In this document: one piece after another, positions 20,501-29,304 of the stretch | How positions within the stretch are numbered: position 1 is the stretch's first letter | How the letters are laid out: each line of letters begins with the position of its first letter | Source: Xanthobacteraceae bacterium | GTDB lineage: Bacteria; Pseudomonadota; Alphaproteobacteria; Rhizobiales; Xanthobacteraceae | NCBI GenBank assembly: GCA_022844205.1 | Contig: JALHMF010000001.1 | Span: 432,028 to 496,027, forward strand | Direction of reading: 5' to 3' | Length of the DNA: 64,000 bases | Translations under genes and position numbers: made by a program | Notes under the pieces: model-generated | Databases searched by the model: none | What the model saw: the letters and a program-made list of their open reading frames with translations, nothing else | What the model was told of the DNA's origin: nothing

Positions 20501-21325
20501 ATGCGTAAGAAGCCAGTTCGGCTGGGGATGATTCTGGGAGCGAACGGTTGTGCGCTCCTCGGCCTATTCCTGCTGTCGAATTGTTCCACGGTCGACAGCA
20601 CCATGTCGCCGCTCGGCGGCGCCGGTACTCCCCCCAGCAATCAGAAAACCGCGACGATCGGAACCGGTCCCGGCGCGCAGGCATCGGACATCGATTGCCC
20701 CAGTGTGACGGTCCGCTCCGGTGCCGCCGCCTGGCAGGTATCGGCGGGTGCCGGCGCCACCAACGTCCGCTATCAGGGCTCGCTCGGCCAGCTCGCGCGC
20801 GAATGCGCGATCCTCGGCGAGACCATGACCATGCGTGTCGGCGTGGAGGGGCGCGTACTCGTCGGCCCGAAAGGCGGGCCCGGTACCGTCAACGTGCCGA
20901 TCCGCATCGCGCTGGTGCAGGAAGGCTCCACGCCGAAGCCGATCCTGAGCAAGTTCTATTCGGTGCCGGTGAATATTCCGCCGGGCGCCAGCCAGGCGAT
21001 TTTCAGCCAGGTGGAAGACGACCTCACATTCCCGATGCCGTCGCCGCCGAGCGCGCTCGAAAAATATGTGGTTTATGTCGGCTTCGATCCGCGCGGGGCC
21101 GTGCCGGAAAAAGGCACGAAGCAGAAAGCTTCGCCGGCATCCGGCGCGCAAAAGCCGAGCCCTGCTACGGCGCCGGTTGCCTCCAGGCCCCGTCCGCAGC
21201 CGAATGCCGTTTCCAAGAGTACGCCACCCGCCGGGCAACCGGCGTTCGAATCGCCGCCGCCAAAGGGCGGTGGCGGCGGACAGGACGACCTCTTCGCACC
21301 CCCGCCGGGGCACAGAGGGTCGTAA
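20501..21325 (+). CDS. Putative lipoprotein of unknown function
   Basis: A 274-residue product with a lipobox (LLSNC, Cys 28) after a hydrophobic signal, so it is probably anchored in the outer membrane. The mature region up to about 190 contains beta-rich sequence (VRVGVEGRVLVGPKG-like pattern), and the tail is a disordered proline/lysine/glycine linker. A strong purine-rich RBS (GGGGAGGGGAAG) precedes ATG 20501; GTG 20498 is a close alternative. It follows the M16 pair by 78 bases and could be in that transcript, as could its processing by LspA upstream. I know of no function. Confidence 0.75.
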   Translation: MRKKPVRLGMILGANGCALLGLFLLSNCSTVDSTMSPLGGAGTPPSNQKTATIGTGPGAQASDIDCPSVTVRSGAAAWQVSAGAGATNVRYQGSLGQLARECAILGETMTMRVGVEGRVLVGPKGGPGTVNVPIRIALVQEGSTPKPILSKFYSVPVNIPPGASQAIFSQVEDDLTFPMPSPPSALEKYVVYVGFDPRGAVPEKGTKQKASPASGAQKPSPATAPVASRPRPQPNAVSKSTPPAGQPAFESPPPKGGGGGQDDLFAPPPGHRGS

Positions 21326-21339
21326 CACCAGTTGAACAT

Positions 21340-21530
21340 AATCCGCCTCATCCTGAGGAGCGATGCTCCGATGTCGGGTTTACCCGACATCGGTCTTTAA
21401 TTCGCAAGTCGGCAACAGCCGGCTTGCGCGCATCGCGTCTCGAAGGATGCAGGCGGCCTCATGCTTCGAGACGGCGCTATCGTCGGGCCGCGTTTCGCGC
21501 GGAGCCTTTGGCCGCCTCCTCAGCATGAGG
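21340..21530. repeat. Composite palindromic repeat, copy A (flanks Fo operon)
   Basis: A mosaic of palindromes: CCTCATCCTGAGGAG, GATGTCGGGTTTACCCGACATC, GCAAGTCGGC..GCCGGCTTGC and TCGAAGGATG/CATGCTTCGAGA. The first 135 or so bases equal those at 24249 with a single mismatch by eye. It lies between the convergent lipoprotein gene and atpF. The remaining gap (21326-21630) holds no gene. Confidence 0.85.
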
Positions 21531-21630
21531 TTTAAAAATACTGGATCGGCTCGCGCTCGCAGACTTTGGCTGCTCGCTTGGCCGGGAAACGTCGGTTATG
21601 GTTTGAACTGGAAAACAGAAGCGTCGGCCT

Positions 21631-22122
21631 TCAGCCGATCCGCGCCTTCACATCCTTGATTGCGTCGGCGATCAGTGAATCCTGCGCCTTGCCCTTCATC
21701 GTCTCGGCGAGGATGTGCTCAGCAGCCTTCACGGAGGTTTCCGCCGCGACGGCGCGTACATCCGCGAGCGCCTGCGCCTCGGCCTGCGCAATCTTCGTTT
21801 CCGCTATCTTGGTGCGGCGGGCGACGAACTCCTCGGAGCGGCGTGCAGCTTCGTCGGCGATCTCGGCCGCTTCGCGATTGGCCGCATCGAGGATCGTTTT
21901 CGCTTCGGCTTCCGCTTCGCGCTGCTTCTTCTTGTATTCGGCGAGGACCTTCTCGGCCTCTTCCTTCAGCGCGCGCGCCTGTTCGAGTTCGGAAGCGATC
22001 GCCGCGGAGCGCGCGTCCAGTCCGCCGCCGATCGCCTTGAACGCACCAAACTTCCACAACACCGCGAGGAAGATCACGAAGGAAACGGCAACCCAGAATT
22101 CCGCTTCATAGAGGAAATGCAA
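21631..22122 (-). CDS. atpF: ATP synthase Fo subunit b
   Basis: Peripheral-stalk subunit that holds F1 against rotation. The 163 residues comprise one N-terminal membrane helix (AVSFVIFLAVLWKF) and a long charged alanine/glutamate-rich helix up to the end. It is the last gene of atpI-atpB-atpE-b'-b, 12 bases after b'. Alphaproteobacteria carry two diverged b-type subunits that form a heterodimer, and the Fo and F1 genes lie in separate loci. Confidence 0.92.
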   Translation of the reverse strand: MHFLYEAEFWVAVSFVIFLAVLWKFGAFKAIGGGLDARSAAIASELEQARALKEEAEKVLAEYKKKQREAEAEAKTILDAANREAAEIADEAARRSEEFVARRTKIAETKIAQAEAQALADVRAVAAETSVKAAEHILAETMKGKAQDSLIADAIKDVKARIG

Positions 22123-22134
22123 GACAGGAACTCC

Positions 22135-22665
22135 TTAATGCAGGGCCGCGTCCACGGCCTTTTCGACCGCGGGTTTCGCAGGGGCCGTGCCGGTCAGCCG
22201 CTCGACGATGGCGCTTGCCGTATCGACGGCGATGGAGCGCACATTGCCCATCGCGGCCTTGCGGGTGGCGTCGATCTGCTTCTCGGCTTCGGCAAGCTTG
22301 ACGGCGAGATTCGCATCCAGCTTTTTCTTCTTCTCATCCGCCTCGGCTGCGAACTGCTGCTTGGCCGCGGCAGCGGTCGCCTGCGCCTTGGCGCGGGCTT
22401 CGGCGAGCGCCTTCTCGTAGGACGCAATCGCCGCTTCGCTTGCCGTCTTCGCCTTGGCAGCGGAAGCGAGATCGCTTTCGAGCTTTTGCTTGCGCGCAGC
22501 GAAGATCGACGCCACGCGCGGGAGCGCCACGCGCGCGAGCAGCACGTAAAGGGCCACGAACGCGATCGCGAGCCAGATCAGCTGCGAACCGAACGTCTGC
22601 TTATCGAACGGCGGGAACGGCGGCTTGGCGCCGCCGGGCGCCTGCGTGCCGGTCTGCGTGGCCAT
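22135..22665 (-). CDS. atpF2: ATP synthase Fo subunit b'
   Basis: The second b-type stalk subunit, 176 residues. The N-terminal extension is glycine/proline-rich (GTQAPGGAKPPFPPFDKQTF), followed by one membrane helix (QLIWLAIAFVALYVLLARVALP) and a coiled-coil helix. The PPFPPFD segment and the longer N-terminus distinguish b' from b. It lies 14 bases after atpE and is co-transcribed. Confidence 0.92.
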   Translation of the reverse strand: MATQTGTQAPGGAKPPFPPFDKQTFGSQLIWLAIAFVALYVLLARVALPRVASIFAARKQKLESDLASAAKAKTASEAAIASYEKALAEARAKAQATAAAAKQQFAAEADEKKKKLDANLAVKLAEAEKQIDATRKAAMGNVRSIAVDTASAIVERLTGTAPAKPAVEKAVDAALH

Positions 22666-22679
22666 TTACTCGCCTCGGA

Positions 22680-22907
22680 TCAGAGTGCGAACAGGAGCAG
22701 GAGCGCGATCAGCAGCGAGAAGATGCCGAGCGCTTCGGTCACGGCGAAGCCGAAAATCAGGTTGCCGAACTGGGCCTGCGCGGCCGACGGATTGCGCAGC
22801 GCCGCCGCGAGGTAGTGGCCGAAGATCGAGCCCACGCCGACGCCGGCGCCGCCCATGCCGATGCAGGCAATGCCGGCACCGATGTACTTTGCTGCGATTG
22901 GATCCAT
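22680..22907 (-). CDS. atpE: ATP synthase Fo subunit c
   Basis: The rotor-ring subunit, 75 residues, with two hydrophobic helices joined by the polar loop RNPSAAQ. The proton-binding carboxylate is E58 in [11 protein letters not shown]. No sodium-binding Gln/Thr signature is evident, so it is proton-driven. It has standard length and position between atpB and b'. Confidence 0.96.
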   Translation of the reverse strand: MDPIAAKYIGAGIACIGMGGAGVGVGSIFGHYLAAALRNPSAAQAQFGNLIFGFAVTEALGIFSLLIALLLLFAL

Positions 22908-22940
22908 GAAAGTAACTCCCTTGAGGTTTGAAAGGCCGGA

Positions 22941-23690
22941 TCAGTGACCCGGATGAAGCGCATCCTTAAGATAGATGCAGGTGAGAATGGCGAAGACGTA
23001 AGCTTGCAGGAACGCCACGAGAAGTTCGAGTGCAGTGAGCGCAACCGTGAGGCCGAGCGGCAGCACGGCGGCGATCCAGCCGAGCGCCCCAAAGCTCCCA
23101 AGCAACCCGACGAAGCCCGCGAACACCTTCAGCGTGATGTGTCCGGCCAGCATGTTTGCGAACAGACGCACCGAGTGCGAGATCGGGCGCGACAAAAACG
23201 ACATCACTTCGATCAGGACAATGAGCGGCATGATCACGATCGGAATGCCGCTCGGCACGAACAGGCCAAAGAAATGAAAACCGTGCTTGTAGAGGCCGTA
23301 GCCCAGCACCGTGAAGAACACGAGCAGCGCCAGCACGGCGGTGATGATCATGTGGCTGGTAACGGTGAACAGGCCCGGGATCATCCCGAACATGTTCAGC
23401 ACCAGAATGAAACTGAAGAGCGAGAACACGAGCGGGAAGAATTTCATTCCTTCCTCGCCGGTCGCTTGCCGCAGCATGTCCGCCACGAATTCGTAGGTGA
23501 CCTCCGCAACCGACTGCACGCGGCCGGGGACCATCGAGCGGCCGGCGGTCGCCAGCACGAGGCCGCCGACCGTCACGGCCACGGCGGCGAGCATGAAAGC
23601 GGCCGAGTTCGTGAAGGCGATCTCCACGCCGCCGATATGGCCGAGGGTCGCGATTTTCTTGATCTGGAACTGGGCAATCGGGTCGGCCAT
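22941..23690 (-). CDS. atpB: ATP synthase Fo subunit a
   Basis: The proton-channel subunit, 249 residues, with several long hydrophobic helices. The essential arginine is in the conserved segment [14 protein letters not shown], and the final helices read [21 protein letters not shown]. It pairs with the c-ring for proton transfer. It sits 33 bases before atpE and 6 bases after atpI. Confidence 0.96.
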   Translation of the reverse strand: MADPIAQFQIKKIATLGHIGGVEIAFTNSAAFMLAAVAVTVGGLVLATAGRSMVPGRVQSVAEVTYEFVADMLRQATGEEGMKFFPLVFSLFSFILVLNMFGMIPGLFTVTSHMIITAVLALLVFFTVLGYGLYKHGFHFFGLFVPSGIPIVIMPLIVLIEVMSFLSRPISHSVRLFANMLAGHITLKVFAGFVGLLGSFGALGWIAAVLPLGLTVALTALELLVAFLQAYVFAILTCIYLKDALHPGH

Positions 23691-23696
23691 GCGCTC

Positions 23697-24056
23697 TCAA
23701 TCCTGCTTGCGATCCCAGCTTTGCGGAGCGACCAGCCCCGCCGAGCGCACCGCGTTCAATGTTCCGGCCGCGAAACCGAGGAGCAGAAACACAATCAGCC
23801 CCCACGGCGACGTGCCGGCGAAATAGTCGATGAGCCAGCCGACGAAGCTGCCCACCAGAATTCCGGCGACGAATTCGCTGGAGAGCCGCATCGCGCGGCC
23901 GAGGTTGGACGAACCTCCGGGTGCCTGCACGGTGTCTCCGTCTTCATCGCGGCTCGCGATTTTGGGCGCGAGCGTACCGAGACGATCGCCGAGGTTTTTC
24001 AGCCGCTCCGAAAGGGCAGCATCCTCGGTGTCCTTGGGCGGGCGACTGTCCGCCAT
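23697..24056 (-). CDS. atpI: ATP synthase assembly protein AtpI/AtpZ-like
   Basis: A 119-residue protein with a charged N-terminal half and two C-terminal hydrophobic helices (FVAGILVGSFVGWLIDYF and GLIVFLLLGFAAGTLNAV), typical of AtpI in alphaproteobacteria. AtpI assists c-ring assembly and is usually the first gene of the Fo operon, as here. The operon promoter should lie in 24057-24248. Confidence 0.88.
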   Translation of the reverse strand: MADSRPPKDTEDAALSERLKNLGDRLGTLAPKIASRDEDGDTVQAPGGSSNLGRAMRLSSEFVAGILVGSFVGWLIDYFAGTSPWGLIVFLLLGFAAGTLNAVRSAGLVAPQSWDRKQD

Positions 24057-24438
24057 CGCGATTCCTTCGAACTCCGGAAGCGGCTGTGACCCAAGAACTT
24101 TCCGGAGCCCGACCGCGCGGGCAAATTAGAGAGGGGGGGATGGCAAGTCAACTTTAAGGAGTATTTCAGAGGCGTTTAAGTTGATGAAAAGATTTGCAAA
24201 AACGGATTTTACGCCTGTGTCCGAATATCGCGTAGGAAAACCTACGCCAATCCGCCTCATCCTGAGGAGCGATGCTCCGATGTCGGGTTTACCCGACATC
24301 GGTCTTTAATTCGCAAGTCGGCAACAGCCGACTTGCGCGCATCGCGTCTCGAAGGATGCAGGCGGCCTCATGCTTCGAGACGGCGGCTTCGCCGCCTCCT
24401 CAGCATGAGGGTTTTTGATTGTGAACTTGAGGAGCAAA
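24057..24438. other. Intergenic region upstream of the Fo operon
   Basis: These 382 bases hold the expected atp promoter (AT-rich at about 24150-24210) and a 7-bp hairpin with an AAAA loop, GCGTAGG/CCTACGC (24230-24247). From 24249 they hold the composite repeat copy B. No gene is seen. Confidence 0.5.
24249..24410. repeat. Composite palindromic repeat, copy B (flanks Fo operon)
   Basis: Direct copy of the element at 21340. About 135 bases match with one G/A difference, after which copy A carries an extra 29 or so bases. It lies between the smc stop and the atp promoter region. The two copies have the same orientation and enclose the whole Fo operon. Confidence 0.85.
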
Positions 24439-27400
24439 TCACCCCGCCTCAAGAAACCGCTCGGCCTGTTCGAGATCGACCGAGACAAGCTGCGACACAC
24501 CCTGTTCCGCCATCGTCACCCCGAACAGCCGGTGCATCCGGCTCATGGTGATCGGGTTGTGCGTGACCACCATGAAGCGGGTCTGGGTCAGGCGTGTCAT
24601 CTCGTCGAGGAGACCGCAGAAGCGGTCCACGTTGGAGTCGTCGAGCGGCGCATCGACTTCGTCCAGCACGCACACGGGCGAAGGATTGGTCAGGAACACC
24701 GCGAAGATCAGCGACATTGCCGTCAGCGCCTGCTCGCCGCCGGAAAGCAGGGAGAGCGACTGCGGTTTCTTGCCGGGCGGGCGCGCAATGATGTCGAGCC
24801 CGGCTTCGAGCGGGTCTTCGGAGTCGGTGAGTACGAGTTCGGCGGTACCGCCGGCGAAGAGGCCGGTGAACAGCTTCTTGAAATGCTCATTCACGGTGGC
24901 GAACGAAGCGGTCAGCCTTGCGCGGGCTTCCTTGTCGAGGCTGGAGATGCCCTGACGCAGGCGCTGGATGGCGCCCTGCAGGTCGTCGCGCTCGGAAGTG
25001 AGGCTCGTGTGCTGCGCTTCCACGTCCTGCAATTCTTCCTCGGCGCGCAGGTTCACGCCGCCGAGACGGTCGCGGCTTTCAGTCAGCTTCTGCAACTCGG
25101 CGTCCACGGTCGCGGCGTCCGCGGTGCCGTCTTCGGTCTTGAGAACTGCATTGATCCGGTCCGGATCCGGTGAGCCGCCGAGCGCCTCGGTGACTTCGCG
25201 AATGAGCGAGCTGCGCCGCTCGCGGGATCCTTCGAGGCGGGCTTCGGCGCGGGCCGATTCCTCGCGCGAGGATGAAAGCGCATCCTGCGCGGCGCGGGCG
25301 GCCCGCTCGGACTCAGCGAGGGCGGTTTCGGCTTCCGCGAGCCGGTCGCCCGCGGCCTTGCGGGTGGCCTCGGCGTTGCTGATCTCCGACAAAAGTCCCG
25401 AACGCTGGGAGGTGAACACGGCGGGCGCTTCCTGCAGGTTGCCGCGTTCGGTCCTGGTTTCGGCCAGCCGCTCCTCGATCGCCTGCAGGCGTACGGCGGC
25501 CCCTTCCTCGCGCTCGCGCCAGGCGGCACGCTCGGCGCCGATGGTGGTCAGCCGGTTTGCGCGGGCGGTCCGCTCGCGCTCGATACCTTCGAGTTCGGCG
25601 CGGGCGGCGGCCAGTGCCGAGCGGTCTTGCCCGAGCTGCGTTTTGATTTCCTCGAGCTTGTTTTCGAGCAATCTCGATTGGGGCAGCCCTTTTTGCGCTT
25701 TCTCGGCCTCTGCACGCATCGCGGCGGCTTCCGCGCGCGCCTTGGAAAGATGCGTGCCCGCCTCCGCGATCGCGGAAAGGCGGGTGAGGCGCTCGCTTGA
25801 TTTGCGTTCGGCGTCGGCTTGCGCCTCGCGCGCGGCGTTGAACGCGGTTTGCGCTGTTCGCCATGCGTTGCGCGCCTCGCTCTCGGTGGTTTCCGCATCG
25901 CGCGCTTCCTGCTCGGCCTTCGCGATGAGGGTGGCGAATTTCTTGACCTGCGCGCGGGCCGTCTCCGTTTCGCGGTCGATCTCGGCCAGACGATTGCGCG
26001 CGGCTAGCCTTTTTGCGGAGGCGGTGGGCGCATCGGCGGTGACGGTGAAGCCGTCCCAGCGCCAGAGATCGCCTTCCTTGGAAACGAGCCGCTGGCCGGC
26101 TTTGAGCTTCGAGGACAGCCGTTTTCCATCGCTGCGGGAAACCAGTCCGACCTGCGCGATGCGGCGGGTCAGCGCCGCGGGCGCCTTCACATGACTGGAA
26201 AGGGGTGTGACGCCCTCCGGCAGCGAGGCATCGCTTGAAGCGTCGGCGCCGGCCCAGTGCATCGGTGCGGCGGCATCCGTCGGCGCATCGAGATCATCGC
26301 CGAGGGCCGCACCCAGCGCCACTTCAAATCCCGCATCGACCTTGATCGCATCGACAACCGGCGGCCAAAGCTTCTTCTCCGCGACATCGAGCATCTTCGC
26401 GAGCGTGCGGGCCTCGGTTTCGAGCCGGTGCAGGTGGGACTCGGCCTGCGCGAGGGGGCGGCGCGCGGCGTCCAGCGCCTGGGTCGCCGCCGAACGGGCC
26501 GCTTCCGCTCTCAACGTGCGTCCATCCGCATCGCCGAGCGATTGTTGTGCCTTCGTGCTGGCGGCGGCGAGCGGCTGGGCGCTGTCTTTGGTGGCGCTTT
26601 CCAGCGCGCTTTTCTCGCGTTCGATTTCCGCGATCTCGGCCTCGATCCGCGCCATGCGGCCGGCGGTCTCCGCAATTGTCTGCTCGATCTGTTCGTTTTT
26701 GGCGGTGAATTCCGCAAGCGCGCCAGTGGCTTCCGCGAATGCCTGCTCGGACTTGGCAAGCACGGCTTCGGCGGCGGCAAGCCGTTCCCGGGCGGTCTTT
26801 TCGCCGTTTTCGCTCGCCTTGGTATCGGCGTTGATCGAAGTCTCTTCGCGGTCGAGCCGCGCCAGCACTTCGGTCGCATCCTTGGCGAGCGAGCGTTCGC
26901 GCTCGATGTCCAGCGTAAGCTGCGCGATGCGGCGCTCCAGTTCATCGACGCGATCCTTCGCGCGCTGTTCTTCTTTATCCAGATCCGTGCGGGCGAGCAT
27001 CAGCCGCTGCAACGCCGCGGCAGCCTTTGCTTCCTCCTCACGCAGGGGCGAGAGCAATTCGGCGGCCGATGTCCGTGCGCGATTGGCTTCGCCATTCGTC
27101 TTGGTGCGGTCGGCGACCGCGCGGACCGCAAGATCGAGTGCGCGCTCGGCCTCGGCGACCGCGTTCTCCGCCTCGCGCCAGCGGAGGGCCGCGAGGATTG
27201 CCTGCTGCTTGCGGATTTCCGCCGACAGGTTCTTGTAGCGCGAGGCCTGCCGCGCTTGCCGCTTCAGGCCGTCCATCTGGCCGGCGATCTGCGTGATCAC
27301 GTCCTCGACGCGCTGGAGATTGTGCTCGGCCGCCTTCAGCCGGTTCTCGGCTTCATGACGGCGCGCGTGCAGGCCGGCGATGCCGGCGGCTTCTTCCAGG

Positions 27401-27888
27401 ATGCGGCGGCGCTGTTCCGGCTTCGCATTGATGATCTCGCCGATCTGGCCCTGCCGGACGAGTGCCGGCGAGCGCGCGCCGGATGAGGCATCGGCGAACA
27501 GCAACTGCACGTCGCGTGCGCGCACCTCGCGGCCGTTGATGCGATAGGCCGAGCCCGCCTCGCGCTCGATGCGGCGTGAGACTTCCAGCACGTCGTCGGA
27601 ACTGAGGCTCGCCGGCGCCTTCTTGTCGCTGTTGTCGATGACAAGGACCACCTCGGCCATGTTGCGGGCCGGGCGGTTGTTGGAGCCGGAGAAAATCACA
27701 TCGTCCATGGTCGGCGCGCGCATGGACTTGTGCGAGCTTTCGCCCATCACCCAGCGCAGCGCCTCGACGACGTTGGACTTGCCGCAACCATTCGGCCCGA
27801 CAATGCCGGTAAGACCCGGCTCGATCAGGAACTCGGATGGTTCGACGAAAGACTTGAACCCGATCAGACGAAGGCGGGTGAATTGCAT
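24439..27888 (-). CDS. smc: Chromosome segregation protein SMC
   Basis: SMC folds and segregates the chromosome with ScpA and ScpB. The 1149-residue protein has the N-terminal Walker A GPNGCGKSN (31-39), a coiled coil (about 165-500), a hinge near 515-630, a second coiled coil, and the C-terminal ABC signature LSGGEQALTAM with Walker B VCVLDEVDAPLDD. The full-length layout indicates an intact ATPase. The dsbA-like gene lies 138 bases upstream on the same strand, a common neighbour in Rhizobiales. Confidence 0.96.
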   Translation of the reverse strand: MQFTRLRLIGFKSFVEPSEFLIEPGLTGIVGPNGCGKSNVVEALRWVMGESSHKSMRAPTMDDVIFSGSNNRPARNMAEVVLVIDNSDKKAPASLSSDDVLEVSRRIEREAGSAYRINGREVRARDVQLLFADASSGARSPALVRQGQIGEIINAKPEQRRRILEEAAGIAGLHARRHEAENRLKAAEHNLQRVEDVITQIAGQMDGLKRQARQASRYKNLSAEIRKQQAILAALRWREAENAVAEAERALDLAVRAVADRTKTNGEANRARTSAAELLSPLREEEAKAAAALQRLMLARTDLDKEEQRAKDRVDELERRIAQLTLDIERERSLAKDATEVLARLDREETSINADTKASENGEKTARERLAAAEAVLAKSEQAFAEATGALAEFTAKNEQIEQTIAETAGRMARIEAEIAEIEREKSALESATKDSAQPLAAASTKAQQSLGDADGRTLRAEAARSAATQALDAARRPLAQAESHLHRLETEARTLAKMLDVAEKKLWPPVVDAIKVDAGFEVALGAALGDDLDAPTDAAAPMHWAGADASSDASLPEGVTPLSSHVKAPAALTRRIAQVGLVSRSDGKRLSSKLKAGQRLVSKEGDLWRWDGFTVTADAPTASAKRLAARNRLAEIDRETETARAQVKKFATLIAKAEQEARDAETTESEARNAWRTAQTAFNAAREAQADAERKSSERLTRLSAIAEAGTHLSKARAEAAAMRAEAEKAQKGLPQSRLLENKLEEIKTQLGQDRSALAAARAELEGIERERTARANRLTTIGAERAAWREREEGAAVRLQAIEERLAETRTERGNLQEAPAVFTSQRSGLLSEISNAEATRKAAGDRLAEAETALAESERAARAAQDALSSSREESARAEARLEGSRERRSSLIREVTEALGGSPDPDRINAVLKTEDGTADAATVDAELQKLTESRDRLGGVNLRAEEELQDVEAQHTSLTSERDDLQGAIQRLRQGISSLDKEARARLTASFATVNEHFKKLFTGLFAGGTAELVLTDSEDPLEAGLDIIARPPGKKPQSLSLLSGGEQALTAMSLIFAVFLTNPSPVCVLDEVDAPLDDSNVDRFCGLLDEMTRLTQTRFMVVTHNPITMSRMHRLFGVTMAEQGVSQLVSVDLEQAERFLEAG

Positions 27889-28026
27889 GCTGGATACCTG
27901 AATACACCGGTGCGCTCGCGCGCTTCAGGCGCGATTCGCTTGTTCCGAAGATGCGTCGGGGGAGCACCCGCCGCAAGCCCAAGAAGCCTCTGTCCTATGG
28001 GCTTTTTCGGGCGGTTTGGCGGCGGT

Positions 28027-28701
28027 TTACTTGATGAGCGGATCGATCAGCTTGGGCAGGTCCGCGACCGGGATCGAGCCTTCGAACTTGCGGCCGTTGA
28101 TGAAGAAAGTCGGCGTGGATTCCACGCCGAATTTTTCCACCGCGCGCTTTGCCACATTCTCGATCTCGCCCGCCATCTTTGTGTCCTCGAGGCACTTCTC
28201 GAACGTCTGCTGGCTCATGCCGGCCTGCTTTGCGATCCGCAGGAAGCCGTTATAGGGATCATTGCGCCATTGCTGCTGCTGCTCGAACAGCGCGTTGATG
28301 AACGGAAAATAGCGGTCGCCCGCGCAGCGCGCGAGCATGAAGCCGGAGATCGCGACCTTCGCCGGCTGCGTCGGGAATTCGCGGAAGATCAGCCGCACCT
28401 TGCCGGTATCGATGTATTTTTCCTTCAGCGTCGGATAGCTTTCAATGTGAAAGGTCGCGCAGTGCGGGCAGGTGATCGAGGCATATTCCACGATCGTCAC
28501 CGGAGCATTCGCGCTGCCGATCATCTTGTCGCCGAGCGGGCCGGCCGTGTGCAGATCAGGCAGCGAGATTCGGGCGGGGGTGCTGGCGTTGCGCGTCGCA
28601 TAATAAATGCCGAAGCCGATCACGGCGGCGATCACGATCGCGCCGATGCCCAACGCGGTTTTGTTGCCTGAAGTCTTCGTCACTTCGTTTTTCTTCGCCA
28701 A
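28027..28701 (-). CDS. DsbA-like periplasmic thiol oxidoreductase
   Basis: The 224-residue protein has an N-terminal membrane anchor (residues 16-34), then a thioredoxin fold with the DsbA-type active site CPHC (C78-C81), inserted helical domain and cis-proline loop STPTFFING. It should form or shuffle disulfides in the periplasm while tethered to the inner membrane. DsbA, DsbG and BdbD-like members cannot be told apart here. No dsbB is adjacent. Confidence 0.88.
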   Translation of the reverse strand: MAKKNEVTKTSGNKTALGIGAIVIAAVIGFGIYYATRNASTPARISLPDLHTAGPLGDKMIGSANAPVTIVEYASITCPHCATFHIESYPTLKEKYIDTGKVRLIFREFPTQPAKVAISGFMLARCAGDRYFPFINALFEQQQQWRNDPYNGFLRIAKQAGMSQQTFEKCLEDTKMAGEIENVAKRAVEKFGVESTPTFFINGRKFEGSIPVADLPKLIDPLIK

Positions 28702-28784
28702 GACTGGACTCCATCAAGATTTCTGGACCGGCCGCGACCTAGGCTGAGAAAAGATGGCGGCGCGGCGGGAGCTTCAATTCGCGC

Positions 28785-29282
28785 TCACTCTTGCGCGTTC
28801 CTGCTGTTTCGTACAAGCGCCCCAAGGCGCGCTAACGAGGATTTGAGCTTTGCGTCCTCGAACTCGCCCAGGCCGTCCTCGATCCGGGCAAGGGATTCAG
28901 GCGACGGTTCCAGCGGCAAAGAGACCTCCCGCGTGCGCGGCGTAACCGGGCCTTGCCGGATGGCGATCCGCCCGACGCAGCGCCAGCCGAAATAGCGGTT
29001 TACCCGCTCGATCAGCACCGGTGCGGCATATTGCAGGTCGAGCGCATAAGCGCCTTCCACCTTCACCGTCAGCGTACCTTCGGAATCGGGGTCGTCGCGG
29101 CGCGGCCAGACCAGCCGCATCGGCTCGGTGCGGCTCGCCAGCTCCGGGCCTGCGATCTCTTCCCAGTGCGTGACCACCTCGACCGCGACAAAGCCCTGCC
29201 GCGCGAACGCCGTGTTGAGGCAATCCCCAACGAGATCGGCGAGCGGGCGCGTTTTGCGGTACTTTGGCTTGTTCATGCTCAT
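28785..29282 (-). CDS. dciA: DUF721 protein, probable helicase loader DciA
   Basis: A 165-residue protein whose N-terminal half matches the DUF721/DciA pattern: LADLVGDCLNTAFARQGF, then VTHWEEIAGPELASRTEPMRLVWP and a beta-rich segment LTVKVEGAYALDLQYAAPVLIERVNRYFG. DciA loads the replicative helicase DnaB in bacteria without DnaC. ATG 29282 and ATG 29276 are both possible. It is divergent from mutY with only about 22 bases between starts, an arrangement often seen in Rhizobiales. Confidence 0.85.
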   Translation of the reverse strand: MSMNKPKYRKTRPLADLVGDCLNTAFARQGFVAVEVVTHWEEIAGPELASRTEPMRLVWPRRDDPDSEGTLTVKVEGAYALDLQYAAPVLIERVNRYFGWRCVGRIAIRQGPVTPRTREVSLPLEPSPESLARIEDGLGEFEDAKLKSSLARLGALVRNSRNAQE

Positions 29283-29304
29283 GCACTCTGTCAGGCAGAA
29301 CGCA

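Noticed and set aside
24230-24247. Riboswitch in front of the Fo operon
   Set aside because: Only one 7-bp hairpin with an AAAA loop is visible, with no further conserved structure.
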